64,000 bases of DNA from Paulownia fortunei. Its lineage: Eukaryota > Streptophyta > Magnoliopsida > Lamiales > Paulowniaceae. A program made the translations under genes and the position numbers. This document shows positions 12,301 to 25,250 of this stretch, piece after piece. The notes below the pieces were generated by a model. That model ran no database searches and was not told the origin of the DNA. It saw only the letters and a program-made list of their open reading frames with translations. The stretch spans positions 12,922,071 to 12,986,070 of the forward strand of contig CM033118.1 of NCBI GenBank assembly GCA_019321725.1. The letters run 5' to 3'. Each line of letters begins with the position of its first letter. Position 1 is the first letter of the stretch.

Positions 12301-13012
12301 TTTTGCTTCTTGAGGAGGCATCGAACATCTTGAAATTGTTTAATTTCATCAATTAAATTTTCATCTTCATTGTGGCTCATATGAATTGACAATCTATCAT
12401 GTCCCTTATAGATATATTTGTATAAATATTTCACCTCTGTTACTCCTGAACATATCTCGATGTTAATATAATAATTATATCTTGATAAAGATATTGATTG
12501 TAAGGTACTACCCACTCATTGTTTATTTGAGCATTACGAACTTGAACTATTAATCTATTTTTTCTTCTTCTATAGACTGGATCCATCTTTACCTTGTATT
12601 ATGCTTTCATAATATAGTCATAGGTAATGATATTTGCACTTCCCATCCACCATGCAAGAATTATTCAAGTTCTTATGTCCATATGGTCCTTGCACCATAT
12701 GTTTCGCAACTAAGTAATAGAGTTTATGATACTTTTCTTGATGAGTAAGTTTAGCGCAGAAAACCTATCAAGTGATCTGAGTTATAATTTTGTATCAGAC
12801 TTCAAAAATTATCAACATTGAGCATGTGGAAAATCCCTTTTTTGAATTCAGTTATATGAACATGTGCACTACATTTTTAAATATTTTCTCTTAAATAACT
12901 TATCTTTCAAATCTTGTAATTTTGCCCGAAACAACTCTTTAGAGGTCAAATTTTGGTCGACTTTGAGCTGCGTTGACCATCATAAAGTTTCTCTTGTATC
13001 TTTTTCCACTCT
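12297..13012 (-). pseudogene. Helitron Rep (HUH nuclease) C-terminal part (decayed)
   Basis: Minus-strand sequence corresponding to the Helitron replication initiator. At 13012-12890 are LEWKKIQEKLYDGQRSSKS and AKLQDLKDKLFKRKYL. At 12818-12826 the HUH motif position reads H-A-Q rather than H-A-H, so the second metal-binding His is lost. At about 12470-12310 the stretch YYINIEICSGVTEVKYLYKY is followed by IYKGHDR and DEIKQFQDVRCL, the conserved block near the catalytic Tyr region. Stops interrupt it. The upstream Rep sequence continues at 23508 across the gypsy insertion. Confidence 0.88.
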
Positions 13013-15074
13013 AGATTTGTGATACCCGAGCCTCTTACTACTCACATGGCTAAATATGATTCATGCATTACATGTTAATTTTATATGCTATTTGCATTTC
13101 TATTGACATTGCATAATTTATTTCATTTTATACGACATTCTTGAATATTAAACTTAATTCTGAAGCTCTTGCACGATATTAGTTATTGAATTTCTTAATC
13201 TAAGTAGTTGATTTTATATTGAAATAAGAAGAAAATGAGGTGGATCAATATTAGATATAGATGGGATATATAGGTTATAATTTTGGAAGTGCTAAAAGTG
13301 TTACTAGTAACCTTATACGGTTTAATTTGATTTGATCAAGTTATTTCAAAAGTATATATTTGTAAATTAGCATACTTGGGATATTGGACATGATATAATA
13401 TGAATTAAGTGTCATATTACAAGGCTTATGTGCATATGATTTTAGAAATGCAAACTAGATAATTCTTTAAGAATCGGATGCGAATCGGTTTGGAGATCGA
13501 ATGAACGGACATAGGAATTACCTATGGGAATGAATGGTGATTAAGATAGGTTGCAACCAAATAAAAATAGATGAGACACACAAGATTAGGGCTGCAAGAT
13601 AAGGGAGAAAATCAGATTTGCCATTTACTTGCCACCTCGTGCTTTCTTATTAAGCTTAAGCTAACATCTCAAGCTAACACCTCAAACCCTTCACCCTTAA
13701 GCAACGACCAGACCCTCATTTCAGCCATTTTCATCTTCCAAACACACACCTTAAGGTCTCCATGTGATCCAAATTGATTCCAAGTTGAAATAAAAGCAAG
13801 AAAAGCAAAGAAGAAGTGATTACCATCAAGTTAGCCTCAAAATCTGCATAGGTAACACTTATCTACGGTTTTGCCTTTGGTTTTCAGATTATTATGAATG
13901 GTTTTATGGTTATTAAGCTTTCAATATCTCTTATAAAAGTGTTAGGAAGTTTTTAGTTAGACTTTGGTGCACAAAGAAAGGGTTTTTGATCACAAACACT
14001 TAATAGGAAATACTTGTGGCAGAAACTGTCATCTTACTGTTTTCTTGTGTTTTAGACTTCAAAAGTGTATGGTATGTTGAATAAAACCTATAATTATTAC
14101 CATTTACATGACCATATATGAGTTAAGAGTATTGGAATGAATTTTTATCAGTTGGAAATTGAAATAGAGAATGATATTGGAGAAACACTCAAACTGCCAA
14201 AATAGCAAAATCTGTTTTGGTGTGCTGTGAAGGAAACTGAATTAAGGGAGCTAAATCGATTATTTTTGGTAATAATATGACCTGGTTGTCTCATTATATA
14301 TGTTATCTAAGTATGGTGAAAATTTTGGAGTGATTGAATATACTTAAGGGTGCCAAAACCATTAATGTCATGAAGTGTGCAAAACTGTCACGGTAGGAAA
14401 TAATCTGTTTCAGTATGTCGTGAAGAGAGCTGAACTTGGGAAGCTATATCCGTGATTTTTAGCAATTCTATGATATGGTTACATTTATATACATGTTATA
14501 TAAGTGTGGTAAAAATTTGGAGTGATTGGATATGTTTAGGGATGTTAAAATTATCATGCAACTAAACTTGACAGCAAGAAAATATGAAAATGTGAATCTG
14601 CCACATTTGATCACTTAGCATGTTTCAACCTAGACATGTTGCTATTGAGTGTTAACAATTAGGTACATGCTATTAGAGTTATAATACTTCAATTACATGA
14701 TGTTTTCATGTATTTAAGATGAGAAATTGAGGTATTTGAGGGGCTATATTGGGTTCTAGTTTGTGAAAGCTTGATTGTTAGCTTATAGCTTGGTGTTTAA
14801 GGTCTAGTATGAGATTTTGTGCTTTCAACTTGCCAAATTGGGAATGGTGCTTGATGTTGGGTAATATTACAGGCTATTTTACATCTAAGGTTGGAGAGGA
14901 ATACTAAACAAATTTAGACTAAGCCACCAACCAAGTGAAAGGTAAGTAAAGATTCATTTGCAACTACAATGCATAGACATAGTAGATGTGTGAATTATAT
15001 GTAATATCATAAATCATATGTGCATAGTAGAGGGCTCTCCATTGAGCATACATACATGGGCATTGTCATTAGCA

Positions 15075-15270
15075 CGTGCATGCATCATATACTAGCATTG
15101 TGATAAATCTTGCATTGCACGGCATGATTCAGAGAAAGGAAAATGTTTTGTTGACCACTACTAGTGTACCGAAGCATGCATGGATTTGCATGGTGTTATG
15201 CATGGATTTGCAGGTTCGCGTGCATGGATTTGCATGCGTATGAGTATGCATGGATTTGCATGCTTATATG
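15075..15270 (+). promoter_or_regulatory. Cluster of RY-like CATGCA motifs in the LTR
   Basis: At least five TGCATG/CATGCATG words occur here, several inside a roughly 25-bp repeated unit of form GCATGGATTTGCATG. CATGCA is the RY element bound by B3-domain seed regulators (ABI3/FUS3/LEC2). The same cluster is in the 3' LTR (about 22680-22870) and, decayed, in the solo LTR (9210-9290). The repeat is seen directly; binding is inference. Confidence 0.5.
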
Positions 15271-15729
15271 ATTATTGGCCATTGGATTATGGCGGTATAC
15301 AGAGCTCTTTTCCGGTGCATGAGATAGTAGCGTTGGTCAGGGGCCCAAGAAAGAAATGATTTTGAGAGAAATATTTTGATGCATAAAATTGCATTGTGAG
15401 CATAGCATTTTGAGTTGCATGACTTGATATTGTGGATTATTCTTTGACATGCATAATCTTTACTTGCTGAGCGTTAGCTCATATAGTTTATGCATTGTAG
15501 GTGAGTACGATGATACTTGAAGCATCTTTGGCTGGCTGGTCGGCTGTTGGAGCTCCTGCAGGTGTTTGAGGGAGTGTGTACATGGATGACGACCTGTTGG
15601 GCTATTTTGTTGGCTTGTTATATTTTGAGTCTGGTGTATTATGTTTTTAGATTGGTACTATATTTCTCTTTTAAAACTTTACTGTAATTAAGTATGTAAA
15701 TATTGTGGTCGTTGTGGGTGTTGTGTTTT

Positions 15730-15739
15730 TATATAAATA
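15730..15739 (+). promoter_or_regulatory. LTR TATA box candidate
   Basis: TATATAAATA in both LTRs (also 23334-23343) is the best core-promoter match in the last 300 bases of the LTR. It is followed by sequence that would form the R and U5 segments up to 15891. Confidence 0.5.
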
Positions 15740-15894
15740 CTGATCCTTCTATTTTAAACAAGGTTGTGTATGTAAGAAGTGATTTAGCTTTTCTTAAAAT
15801 GTTAAAAAAAAAATATTCCATGCATGCACACAGGTTCTATCATGTCAAATTATACAATATATATGGTTGTGTAGGAATGGGGGGTGTTACAGAG

Positions 15895-15911
15895 TGGTAT
15901 CAGAGCCCAGG
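15895..15911 (+). other. Primer binding site (initiator tRNA-Met type)
   Basis: TGGTATCAGAGCCCAGG begins three bases after the 5' LTR end and matches the 3' end complement of plant initiator tRNA-Met. Confidence 0.9.
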
Positions 15912-16062
15912 TCTTGATTCTGTAGACTGTCCATGTACATAACCTTTGAAACTTGCAGAGCGCAGCCATGCCAGTAAGTTTTATATTATCATATATTGCA
16001 TTTCATATTTCATAAATTATATTGGCCATATGTTGTCAAACTTGTATAAACAGCGCTGCAAA

Positions 16063-16419
16063 ATGGTGAGAACTCGTGGTGAGAGCAGTGGTGGTGCCAG
16101 AGCACAGAGGAATGAGACACCCATCCCGGTTAATGATCGAGATACCATGATTAATCGGTTAACAGAACTGATTGAACGACAGTCCGAACAGATTCAACAA
16201 TTGATTCGGCAGAGGGATAATGGTGAGCAACCACGGGTGGAGGTAAACCAACAGCGGGCAGACTATATATATATGGTGGGAGAACGATTTCGGAGACTGG
16301 ATCCCCCAACATTTGAGGATGCTATTGATCCTACCGCTGCAGAGGACTGGTTGAGGACCCTGGAGAACATGTTCCAGTACAGCAGGGTGCCAGTAGAGGA
16401 GAGGGTAATGTGTGCACTT
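16063..16419 (+). pseudogene. gag: Gag N-terminus of the gypsy element, cut by a frameshift
   Basis: Starts MVRTRGESSGG at 16063, as is usual for this clade, and runs to a conserved gag segment ([20 protein letters not shown], then LRTLENMF). At about 16416-16418 the frame changes: the expected continuation C-A-T-F-M-L-R-G is interrupted by loss of one base after codon GCA, and the downstream frame takes over at CTFMLRG. An upstream in-frame extension from 15946 exists but is less likely, because it begins within 60 bases of the primer site and lacks gag similarity. The site is inside a conserved gag helix, not at a gag-pol junction, and no slippery heptamer is visible. I read it as a mutation. 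Confidence 0.85.
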
Positions 16420-19400
16420 TCATGCTTCGCGGTAGTGCAGGCCATTGGTGGGACATGATTAGCAGTATAGAGGACATTACTACCATGAGCTGGGATAGAT
16501 TCAAGGAGTTATTCCGAAACAAATATTTCACAGCTCCAGTTCGCATGATGAAGATGAACGAGTTTATACAACTGCGACAAGGAGCGATGACTGTTGGGGA
16601 ATATATTCGTAAATTTGAACAACTGTCCAGGTTTGCTACGCACATGGTCAGCACTGAAGTATTGAAAGTAGAGAGATTTCTGGAGGGTTTGAGGCCAGAG
16701 TTATACCGGGATGTGAATATGGCGGGTACTCAAGGGGTGACATTTTCACAGGTGGCTGAGAGGGCGTTGGTGGCAGAACAGGCTGAATTGAGAATCGTTC
16801 GTGCACATGAGGCTCGACAGCAGTTCAGACAGCAGGGACAGAGATGGACTGTGGGGCAAAAGAGGCCATTCCAAATGCAGAAGCCGATCCAAATACAGAA
16901 GCCGGGATTTAAATTTCAAGGAGAACAAGGCCAACAACAAGAAGGTCAAAATAAGAGGCCACGGGTCGAACAAGGAAAAGCACCAATGCCAGAAGCTGTG
17001 TGTCAGAAATGTGGTAATCGACATACTGGAGGCTGCTATATAGAAACCAGGACGTGTTTTCGATGTGGAATACCAGGACATATTGCTAAATTTTGCCCAG
17101 GTAAACAGAATCAGACCATCCAAAAGAATGTACCAGCCAAGGTATTCACCATGACCAGGGCGGATGCAGAAGCAAATCCATCGGTGGTAACAGGTACACT
17201 TTATATTTCTAGTGTTCCAACACTTGTATTATTTGATTCTGGAGCCACGCATTCATTTGCATCCACTGAGTACGTGAAGAGGCTGGGTAGAATACCAGAT
17301 GTAGCAGAAATCAGTTATAGTGTAACAGTTCCCTCTGGAGATGCTAGACAAACCGATCGGATTTTGAGAGCTTGTGCTATACTTGTTGAAGGTAGAGAAT
17401 TACATGCTGATTTGATTGTACTGGATATGAATGATTATGATGTTATTTTGGGCATGGATTGGTTGTCAAAGTATGGGGCTACTATCAACTGTAAGGAAAA
17501 GACGGTGACATTTCAACTTTCTGGGAAAGAGTCTTTCACATTTGCCAGCATTGTGAAGAATTTCAGATTTCCTATGATTTCAGCAGTGAAGGCACAACGA
17601 TTACTCGATGATGGTTGCGAAGGGTACTTGGTGAGTGTCATGAACATTGAGGAACAACACCCACCAACTCTGAGTGAAATACCAGTGGTACGGGAATATA
17701 CTGAAGTATTCCCAGATGATCTCCCGGGACTGCCACCAGATCGTGAAATAAAGTTTGTTATTGACATACAACCAGGAACATCTTCAATCTCAAAAACTCC
17801 CTACAGAATGGCTCCATTGGAGTTAAAAGAATTGAAAGTACAATTACAAGACTTGTTGGACAAGGGATTCATCAGACCGAGCTTTTCACCTTGGGGAGCA
17901 CCAGTTCTATTTGTACGTAAGAAGGATGGCACCATGAGACTGTGCATCGATTATCGAGAGTTGAACAGGGTCACAATTAAGAATAAGTATCCGTTACCCA
18001 GAATCGATGATTTATTTGACCAGCTTCAGGGTGCCGCAATATTTTCAAAGATTGACTTACGCTCTGGGTACCATCAATTGAAAATAAAGGAAGAGGATAT
18101 CCCCAAGACGGCATTTAGTACAAGATATGGGCACTATGAATTTTTGGTGATGCCATTTGGATTGACTAACGCTCCAGCAGCATTCATGGATCTGATGAAC
18201 AGAGTGTTTAAAGAATTTCTGGATAAATTTGTTATTGTGTTCATAGATGACATTCTAGTTTACTCCAGAACTAAAGAAGAACATGCCGCACATTTAACAC
18301 AAGTACTAGAGGTCCTGAAAGTGAAGCAGTTGTACGCCAAATTCAAGAAATGCGAGTTCTGGTTGGATCGTGTGGTATTCTTGGGACATGTTATATCAGG
18401 AGCGGGAATATCAGTAGATCCAAGTAAAGTTGAAGCTATCAACAACTGGATGCAACCTACTAATCCTTCAGAGGTGCGCAGTTTTCTGGGTTTAGCTGGA
18501 TATTACCGAAGATTTGTGGAGGGGTTCTCCAAGATTGCAATGCCATTGACACAATTAACCAGAAAAGGGGTGATGTTTAGATGGACAGATATGTGTGAGC
18601 GAAGTTTCCAGGAGCTGAAAAAGAGGCTGACTTCAGCACCTATTCTCTCAATTCCATCAGGTACGGGAGGATTCGTAATTTACAGTGACGCATCGAAGAA
18701 TGGATTAGGATGTGTACTGATGCAGAATGGCAAAGTAATTGCGTATGCATCCAGACAACTTAAAGAGTACGAAAAGAATTACCCCACGCACGACTTGGAA
18801 CTTGCTGCTGTAGTATTTGCGCTTAAAATATGGAGGCACTATTTATATGGTGAACGGTGCGAGATCTTTACTGATCACAAGAGCCTCAAATACTTCTTCA
18901 CACAGAAAGAGTTGAATATGCGGCAGCGAAGATGGCTAGAACTGGTAAAAGATTATGATTGTGTGATCAATTACCACCCAGGTAAAGCCAACGTTGTAGC
19001 TGATGCATTGAGCCGAAAATCCACACAAAGTACAATGGCTATGGCTTTAATTCAGAAATTGGAACTGAATGATTTGCAGAAAATGAATATAGAGATTTTA
19101 CAGACAGGAGTAATAGAGGCAAAGTTGGCAGCCCTGACGCTTCAGCCTACGCTAATTGATAGGATCAAACAGGGACAACGAGATGATGAATATCTCATCA
19201 ATATGAGAAAATATGTTGCTGCAGGGAAGTCTACTGAATTTAAGATGACTCAGGATGATATTTTACAATTTAGAGGGCGTTTTTGTGTGCCAAATATTGA
19301 TAACATTCGGGAAGACATTTTAAAAGAGGCACATTCAACCCCTTATTCAGTACATCCAGGGGCTACTAAGATGTATAGAGACTTGAAATCGCATTATTGG

Positions 19401-20582
19401 TGGCCGGGTATGAAAAAGAACATCGCCCAGCATGTGGAGCAATGTTTAACATGTCAGCAAATAAAGGCCGAACATCAAAGACCCGCAGGGACTTTACAAC
19501 CTCTACTTATTCCAGAATGGAAATGGGAAAGGATCACCATGGATTTCGTAACTGGTTTGCCAAAGACTACTAAGAGTCATGATGCTATTTGGGTTATCGT
19601 CGATAGATTGACCAAGTCTGCTCATTTTCTTCCCATATGTTCTACCTATTCCATGGATCGCTATGCCCAATTATACATTCAGGAGATTGTCAGACTTCAT
19701 GGTGTGCCATTGTCTATTGTTTCTGATAGAGATTCAAGATTTTTGTCTACTTTTTGGAGGAGTTTACACAAAGCTTTGGGAACACAATTATCATTTAGTA
19801 CAGCATATCATCCTCAGACGGATGGGCAATCTGAACGAACAATACAGACGTTGGAGGATATGCTCAGAGCCTGTGTATTAGACTTCCAAGGTCAGTGGAG
19901 TAAATTCCTACCTTTGGTGGAGTTTTCGTACAACAACAGCTATCAGACTAGCATTGGAATGGCTCCCTATGAAGCATTGTATGGCAGAAAATGTAAGTCT
20001 CCGATACACTGGGATGAAGTTGGTGAGAAGAAACTTTTGGGCCCAGATATGATTAGAGAGATGACAGAAGCCGTGTTACAGATTCGACAAAGAATGCAAA
20101 CTGCCCAAAATCGACAGAAAAGTTATGCAGATCGACGAAGAAGGGCGTTGGAGTTTGCGATAGGAGATCAGGTGTTTTTGAAAGTAGCACCAATGAAGGG
20201 CATCATGCGGTTTGGGAAGAAAGGAAAATTGAGTCCCAGATACATTGGCCCATTCTCGGTGATTGAAAGAATTGGTGATGTTTCTTACAGACTAGATCTG
20301 CCAACATCTATGTCCCAAATACACAATGTATTTCATGTGTCTATGCTGAGGAAATATATTGCTAATCCTTCTCACATTCTGAAGAATGAACTAGTGGAAT
20401 TAAAGACAGATTTGAGCTACGAAGAAAAACCTGTACAGATTTTATTACGAGAAGTGAAGCAGCTAAGAAATAAACAGATTCCATTGGTTAAAGTGTTATG
20501 GAGAAACCAATTAGTAGAAGAGGCCACTTGGGAAAGGGAGGATGAAATGAGAACTAAGTATCCTGAACTTTTCGGTAAGTGA
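16410..20582 (+). CDS. gag-pol: Gag-pol polyprotein of Tekay/Del-type chromovirus (1390-codon frame)
   Basis: An uninterrupted 1390-residue frame carrying most of gag and all of pol. Gag capsid: about 1-180. Knuckles: C198-C209, then CX2CX4HX4C at C216-C229. Protease: DSGA at 276-279. Reverse transcriptase: about 465-640, with D549 and FIDD (catalytic D613, D614). RNase H: D760, E797, D822, D865. Integrase: HHCC zinc site H975, H982, C1012, C1015; catalytic D1045, D1106, E1142 with the classic 35-residue D-E spacing. The C-terminal chromodomain at about 1339-1388 ([16 protein letters not shown]) directs plant chromoviruses to heterochromatin. All catalytic residues are present, so pol looks functional. 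Only the gag frameshift just upstream prevents translation from the normal start. The true polyprotein start is 16063 in the other frame. Confidence 0.97.
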   Translation: MCTFMLRGSAGHWWDMISSIEDITTMSWDRFKELFRNKYFTAPVRMMKMNEFIQLRQGAMTVGEYIRKFEQLSRFATHMVSTEVLKVERFLEGLRPELYRDVNMAGTQGVTFSQVAERALVAEQAELRIVRAHEARQQFRQQGQRWTVGQKRPFQMQKPIQIQKPGFKFQGEQGQQQEGQNKRPRVEQGKAPMPEAVCQKCGNRHTGGCYIETRTCFRCGIPGHIAKFCPGKQNQTIQKNVPAKVFTMTRADAEANPSVVTGTLYISSVPTLVLFDSGATHSFASTEYVKRLGRIPDVAEISYSVTVPSGDARQTDRILRACAILVEGRELHADLIVLDMNDYDVILGMDWLSKYGATINCKEKTVTFQLSGKESFTFASIVKNFRFPMISAVKAQRLLDDGCEGYLVSVMNIEEQHPPTLSEIPVVREYTEVFPDDLPGLPPDREIKFVIDIQPGTSSISKTPYRMAPLELKELKVQLQDLLDKGFIRPSFSPWGAPVLFVRKKDGTMRLCIDYRELNRVTIKNKYPLPRIDDLFDQLQGAAIFSKIDLRSGYHQLKIKEEDIPKTAFSTRYGHYEFLVMPFGLTNAPAAFMDLMNRVFKEFLDKFVIVFIDDILVYSRTKEEHAAHLTQVLEVLKVKQLYAKFKKCEFWLDRVVFLGHVISGAGISVDPSKVEAINNWMQPTNPSEVRSFLGLAGYYRRFVEGFSKIAMPLTQLTRKGVMFRWTDMCERSFQELKKRLTSAPILSIPSGTGGFVIYSDASKNGLGCVLMQNGKVIAYASRQLKEYEKNYPTHDLELAAVVFALKIWRHYLYGERCEIFTDHKSLKYFFTQKELNMRQRRWLELVKDYDCVINYHPGKANVVADALSRKSTQSTMAMALIQKLELNDLQKMNIEILQTGVIEAKLAALTLQPTLIDRIKQGQRDDEYLINMRKYVAAGKSTEFKMTQDDILQFRGRFCVPNIDNIREDILKEAHSTPYSVHPGATKMYRDLKSHYWWPGMKKNIAQHVEQCLTCQQIKAEHQRPAGTLQPLLIPEWKWERITMDFVTGLPKTTKSHDAIWVIVDRLTKSAHFLPICSTYSMDRYAQLYIQEIVRLHGVPLSIVSDRDSRFLSTFWRSLHKALGTQLSFSTAYHPQTDGQSERTIQTLEDMLRACVLDFQGQWSKFLPLVEFSYNNSYQTSIGMAPYEALYGRKCKSPIHWDEVGEKKLLGPDMIREMTEAVLQIRQRMQTAQNRQKSYADRRRRALEFAIGDQVFLKVAPMKGIMRFGKKGKLSPRYIGPFSVIERIGDVSYRLDLPTSMSQIHNVFHVSMLRKYIANPSHILKNELVELKTDLSYEEKPVQILLREVKQLRNKQIPLVKVLWRNQLVEEATWEREDEMRTKYPELFGK

Positions 20583-20602
20583 AATTTCGGGGACGAAATT
20601 TT

Positions 20603-20618
20603 TATAAGGAGGGGAGGA
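20603..20618 (+). other. Polypurine tract
   Basis: TAAGGAGGGGAGGA lies directly before the 3' LTR start TGTGATACCC and would prime plus-strand synthesis. Confidence 0.85.
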
Positions 20619-23502
20619 TGTGATACCCGAGCCTCTTACTACTCACATGGCTAAATATGATTCATGCATTACATGTTAATTTTATATGCTATTTGCATTT
20701 CTATTGACATTGCATAATTTATTTCATTTTATACGACATTCTTGAATATTAAACTTAATTCTGAAGCTCTTGCACGATATTAGTTATTGAATTTCTTAAT
20801 CTAAGTAGTTGATTTTATATTGAAATAAGAAGAAAATGAGGTGGATCAATATTAGATATAGATGGGATATATAGGTTATAATTTTGGAAGTGCTAAAAGT
20901 GTTACTAGTAACCTTATACGGTTTAATTTGATTTGATCAAGTTATTTCAAAAGTATATATTTGTAAATTAGCATACTTGGGATATTGGACATGATATAAT
21001 ATGAATTAAGTGTCATATTACAAGGCCTTATGTGCATATGATTTTAGAAATGCAAACTAGATAATTCTTTAAGAATCGGATGCGAATCGGTTTGGAGATC
21101 GAATGAACGGACATAGGAATTACCTATGGGAATGAATGGTGATTAAGATAGGTTGCAACCAAATAAAAATAGATGAGACACACAAGATTAGGGCTGCAAG
21201 ATAAGGGAGAAAATCAGATTTGCCATTTACTTGCCACCTCGTGCTTTCTTATTAAGCTTAAGCTAACATCTCAAGCTAACACCTCAACCCTTCACCCTTA
21301 AGCAACGACCAGACCCTCATTTCAGCCATTTTCATCTTCCAAACAACACACTTAAGGTCTCCATGTGATCCAAATTGATTCCAAGTTGAAATAAAAGCAA
21401 GAAAAGCAAAGAAGAAGTGATTACCATCAAGTTAGCCTCAAAATCTGCATAGGTAACACTTATCTACGGTTTTGCCTTTGGTTTTCAGATTATTATGAAT
21501 GGTTTTATGGCTTATTAAGCTTTCAATATCTCTTATAAAAGTGTTAGGAAGTTTTTAGTTAGACTTTGGTGCACAAAGAAAGGGTTTTTGATCACAAACA
21601 CTTAATAGGAAATACTTGTGGCAGAAACTGTCATCTTACTGTTTTCTTGTGTTTTAGACTTCAAAAGTGTATGGTATGTTGAATAAAACCTATAATTATT
21701 ACCATTTACATGACCATATATGAGTTAAGAGTATTGGAATGAATTTTTATCAGTTGGAAATTGAAATAGAGAATGATATTGGAGAAACACTCAAACTGCC
21801 AAAATAGCAAAATCTGTTTTGGTGTGCTGTGAAGGAAACTGAATTAAGGGAGCTAAATCGATTATTTTTGGTAATAATATGACCTGGTTGTCTCATTATA
21901 TATGTTATCTAAGTATGGTGAAAATTTTGGAGTGATTGAATATACTTAAGGGTGCCAAAACCATTAATGTCATGAAGTGTGCAAAACTGTCACGGTAGGA
22001 AATAATCTGTTTCAGTATGTCGTGAAGAGAGCTGAACTTGGGAAGCTATATCCGTGATTTTTAGCAATTATATGATATGGTTACATTTATATACATGTTA
22101 TATAAGTGTGGTAAAATTTTGGAGTGATTGGATATGTTTAGGGATGTTAAAATTATCATGCAACTAAACTTGACAGCAAGAAAATATGAAAATGTGAATC
22201 TGCCACATTTGATCACTTAGCATGTTTCAACCTAGACATGTTGCTATTGAGTGTTAACAATTAGGTACATGCTATTAGAGTTATAATACTTCAATTACAT
22301 GATGTTTTCATGTATTTAAGATGAGAAATTGAGGTATTTGAGGGGCTATATTGGGTTCTAGTTTGTGAAAGCTTGATTGTTAGCTTATAGCTTGGTGTTT
22401 AAGGTCTAGTATGAGATTTTGTGCTTTCAACTTGCCAAATTGGGAATGGTGCTTGATGTTGGGTAATATTACAGGCTATTTTACATCTAAGGTTGGAGAG
22501 GAATACTAAACAAATTTAGACTAAGCCACCAACCAAGTGAAAGGTAAGTAAAGATTCATTTGCAACTACAATGCATAGACATAGTAGATGATGTGTGAAT
22601 TATATGTAATATCATAAATCATATGTGCATAGTAGAGGGCTCTCCATTGAGCATACATACATGGGCATTGTCATTAGCACGTGCATGCATCATATACTAG
22701 CATTGTGATAAATCTTGCATTGCACGGCATGATTCAGAGAAAGGAAAATATTTTGTTGACCACTACTAGTGTACCGAAGCATGCATGGATTTGCATGGTG
22801 TTATGCATGGATTTGCAGGTTCGCGTGCATGGATTTGCATGCGTATGAGTATGCATGGATTTGCATGCTTATATGATTATTGGCCATTGGATTATGGCGG
22901 TATACAGAGCTCTTTTCCGGTGCATGAGATAGTAGCGTTGGTCAGGGGCCCAAGAAAGAAATGATTTTGAGAGAAATATTTTGATGCATAAAATTGCATT
23001 GTGAGCATAGCATTTTGAGTTGCATGACTTGATATTGTGGATTATTCTTTGACATGCATAATCTTTACTTGCTGAGCGTTAGCTCATATAGTTTATGCAT
23101 TGTAGGTGAGTACGATGATACTTGAAGCATCTTTGGCTGGCTGGTCGGCTGTTGGAGCTCCTGCAGGTGTTTGAGGGAGTGTGTACATGGATGACGACCT
23201 GTTGGGCTATTTTGTTGGCTTGTTATATTTTGAGTCTGGTGTATTATGTTTTTGATTGGTACTATATTTCTCTTTTAAAACTTTACTGTAATTAAGTATG
23301 TAAATATTGTGGTCGTTGTGGGTGTTGTGTTTTTATATAAATACTGATCCTTCTATTTTAAACAAGGTTGTGTATGTAAGAAGTGATTTAGCTTTTCTTA
23401 AAATGTTAAAAAAAAAATATTCCATGCATGCACACAGGTTCTATCATGTCAAATTATATAATATATATATGGTTGTGTAGGAAAGGGGGGGGGGGTGTTA
23501 CA
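20619..23502 (+). repeat. 3' LTR of the gypsy element
   Basis: Nearly identical to the 5' LTR. Differences seen by eye include a G-run of 11 rather than 6 near the end, a 3-bp ATG expansion at about 22589, a few single-base indels and only a handful of substitutions. It ends TGTTACA at 23502 and is followed by the AGATT duplication. Confidence 0.95.
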
Positions 23503-23507
23503 AGATT

Positions 23508-25250
23508 GCAAGTCATTATGATAAATAGAATCCAATTTTCAAATCTTTCTATTATGTTAATGCATCCAAAATATCTACAATGCATATTGTTGCAATACCT
23601 TCAATGCAAAGAGAAGTAATAAATTGCCTCAGATTCCTAATTTTGTATCTATAGCAACCGTATTCTCTGCATAAGACCTTCTTAATTACTTTCTTTGCCA
23701 ACAACTGTAAATACAACAATAAAATAAAAAAAGTATAAAATTTAAAAAGAAATAAAATTAATATAATGAGAAAATATTGATTATGGTAGTAAAATTATAT
23801 TTAATTTTCAAAAGTGGAGACTCTTCAAAGAACGTTTGTCAACTGGATGATAAATGATGTTTTGATATAAAAGTAGTAATTCCAACATATATGTTTCAAC
23901 CAAGCTTGGTAAAAACTATTGTTTCCATTGCCTCACATTATATGAAATGAGTACTAATGATATTCTTGAGATGATTTTTTAAAATAGTAAGTACATATTT
24001 TCTTATTCTTGGGAAAGAATATCGTTCGCAGAAGATAATCTTGATATTGTAGAAATATCATAAAAGTTGGGCTATTCACTGAAACATAATAATTTAACAA
24101 AAAAGTTAAAAATAAAGCAAGGTTTTAATAGTATTATTAATATAAATACATACATCTTAGGTTTTATTGTAGAAACATCACAAAAGCACAAATAGAAACA
24201 AAAAGAGGTGTTTATTATAGATATATTTCTGTTCTAGGGATAGAACATCCTTTGTAGAAGAAAGTTTTGGTGGGGCAATAACATCATTACCTTTAGATTA
24301 TTCACTAAAAAAATTAATATTATAGTTTATTCACTGAAATTATTATAGTTATCTATGTAACTTAAGTACATAATCATAAATATAAGTTCAGACATTATGT
24401 ACCTTATTCTTGTCCAACATTAATTTCACCATTGTAGAGTTAATCAAACACTACTCGTAATAAGCGCTGGAAAGCGAATTTCTTGGCGGCAAGCTTTTTA
24501 TTATTTTGATGTCATCATGTCTCACTCCTTGAAAAAAGAAATAGATTGCAATAGGACATAACATCCATAATAATGCTTTATTCTATGTCTATGGCAATGC
24601 CTCTTTCAAATGGAATATTAGCATTATTTTCTTCAATCTATATAGCCATAACTTCATCAACTGTTGGAGAACTATATACTCGTTGATCTAATCTTACATC
24701 TTTTGATATTGTTGTTGAACATCATCCATTGAAGGATAATCCTTTAATTTTCTAACGAATTTTCTATATGAATTTACTTCTATATTTTTATGAGTTCTTC
24801 ACAGTCACTTCAGATGAAATCAAAATTTTTCAGTATGTTCATTATATTTTCAACTCATTTTGGATTTCAACAAAATACATCTAAAAATGATTTGGACGTC
24901 TTCATTGAGCATTAACCCTAGAAGGTCTTGATACACCATTTTTTGTGCTCGAAAGTATAAACCCCTCGCCTTGTAGGTGCAAGTTCTTTATCTAATTACA
25001 AACCAAATGAGGTAAAAGAGAAAATACAATTGAATTGATGGATATTTATTTGAAATTCAAATATCTCTTCTGACTGAGAAGTAAACAATTCGTAGAATTC
25101 ATCGAGAACTGCAATAGGTGCAAGTTTAATTTTTTAATTATCACAACAAATTAAAAGTTAGAGGCTTATACTCAAAATTTATAGCACCACAATGAATGCA
25201 ATTGGCATTTTTTTCAATTCATATATCAACGAACATACAAATTCATAGTG
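23508..25250 (-). pseudogene. Helitron Rep, N-terminal part (decayed)
   Basis: Continues the Rep pseudogene across the gypsy insertion. The minus strand from 23520 reads I-M-T-C-N, and joining 23508 to 13012 with one AGATT copy gives MTCNLEWKKIQ in a single frame. Further upstream on the minus strand, at about 24730-24580, VDEVMAI and NANIPFERGIAI match the conserved upstream region of plant Helitron proteins. At about 25010-24850, GVYTFRAQKMVYQ matches the GGVYTFR block. A segment of about 100 bases beginning near 24665 recurs at about 25628 (direct copy, 960 bp apart). Confidence 0.75.

Larger units (their letters stand above)
13018..15891 (+). repeat. 5' LTR of the gypsy element
   Basis: Runs from TGTGATACCC to GGGTGTTACA, an imperfect inverted pair. 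A TATA box candidate TATATAAATA is at 15730-15739, about 150 bases before the LTR end, leaving a short R-U5. Between 15040 and 15270 there is a cluster of CATGCATG/TGCATGGATTTGCATG repeats. Confidence 0.95.
13013..23507 (+). mobile_element. Full-length Tekay/Del-type Ty3/gypsy retrotransposon
   Basis: A 10,485-bp element (13018-23502) with long LTRs (2874 and 2884 bp), interior of 4727 bp, and perfect 5-bp target duplications AGATT at 13013-13017 and 23503-23507. The primer site, gag, protease-RT-RNase H-integrase-chromodomain polyprotein and polypurine tract are all present in order. By eye the LTRs differ at about a dozen places in 2.9 kb, half of them indels, which implies recent insertion. 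The chromodomain and the sequence of the integrase tail place it with plant chromoviruses, most like the Tekay/Del clade. Its one visible defect is a one-base deletion in gag at about 16417. Confidence 0.96.

Noticed and set aside
15946..16062. In-frame extension upstream of the gag Met at 16063.
   Set aside because: It overlaps the leader just after the primer site, is rich in Ile/Tyr and has no gag similarity. MVRTRG is the usual start for this clade.
16263..16654. Open frames of 60-107 codons on the minus strand opposite gag.
   Set aside because: Shadows of the gag-pol frame with no family similarity; the same holds for the frames opposite pol at 16746-17123, 17513-17767 and 18260-18445.
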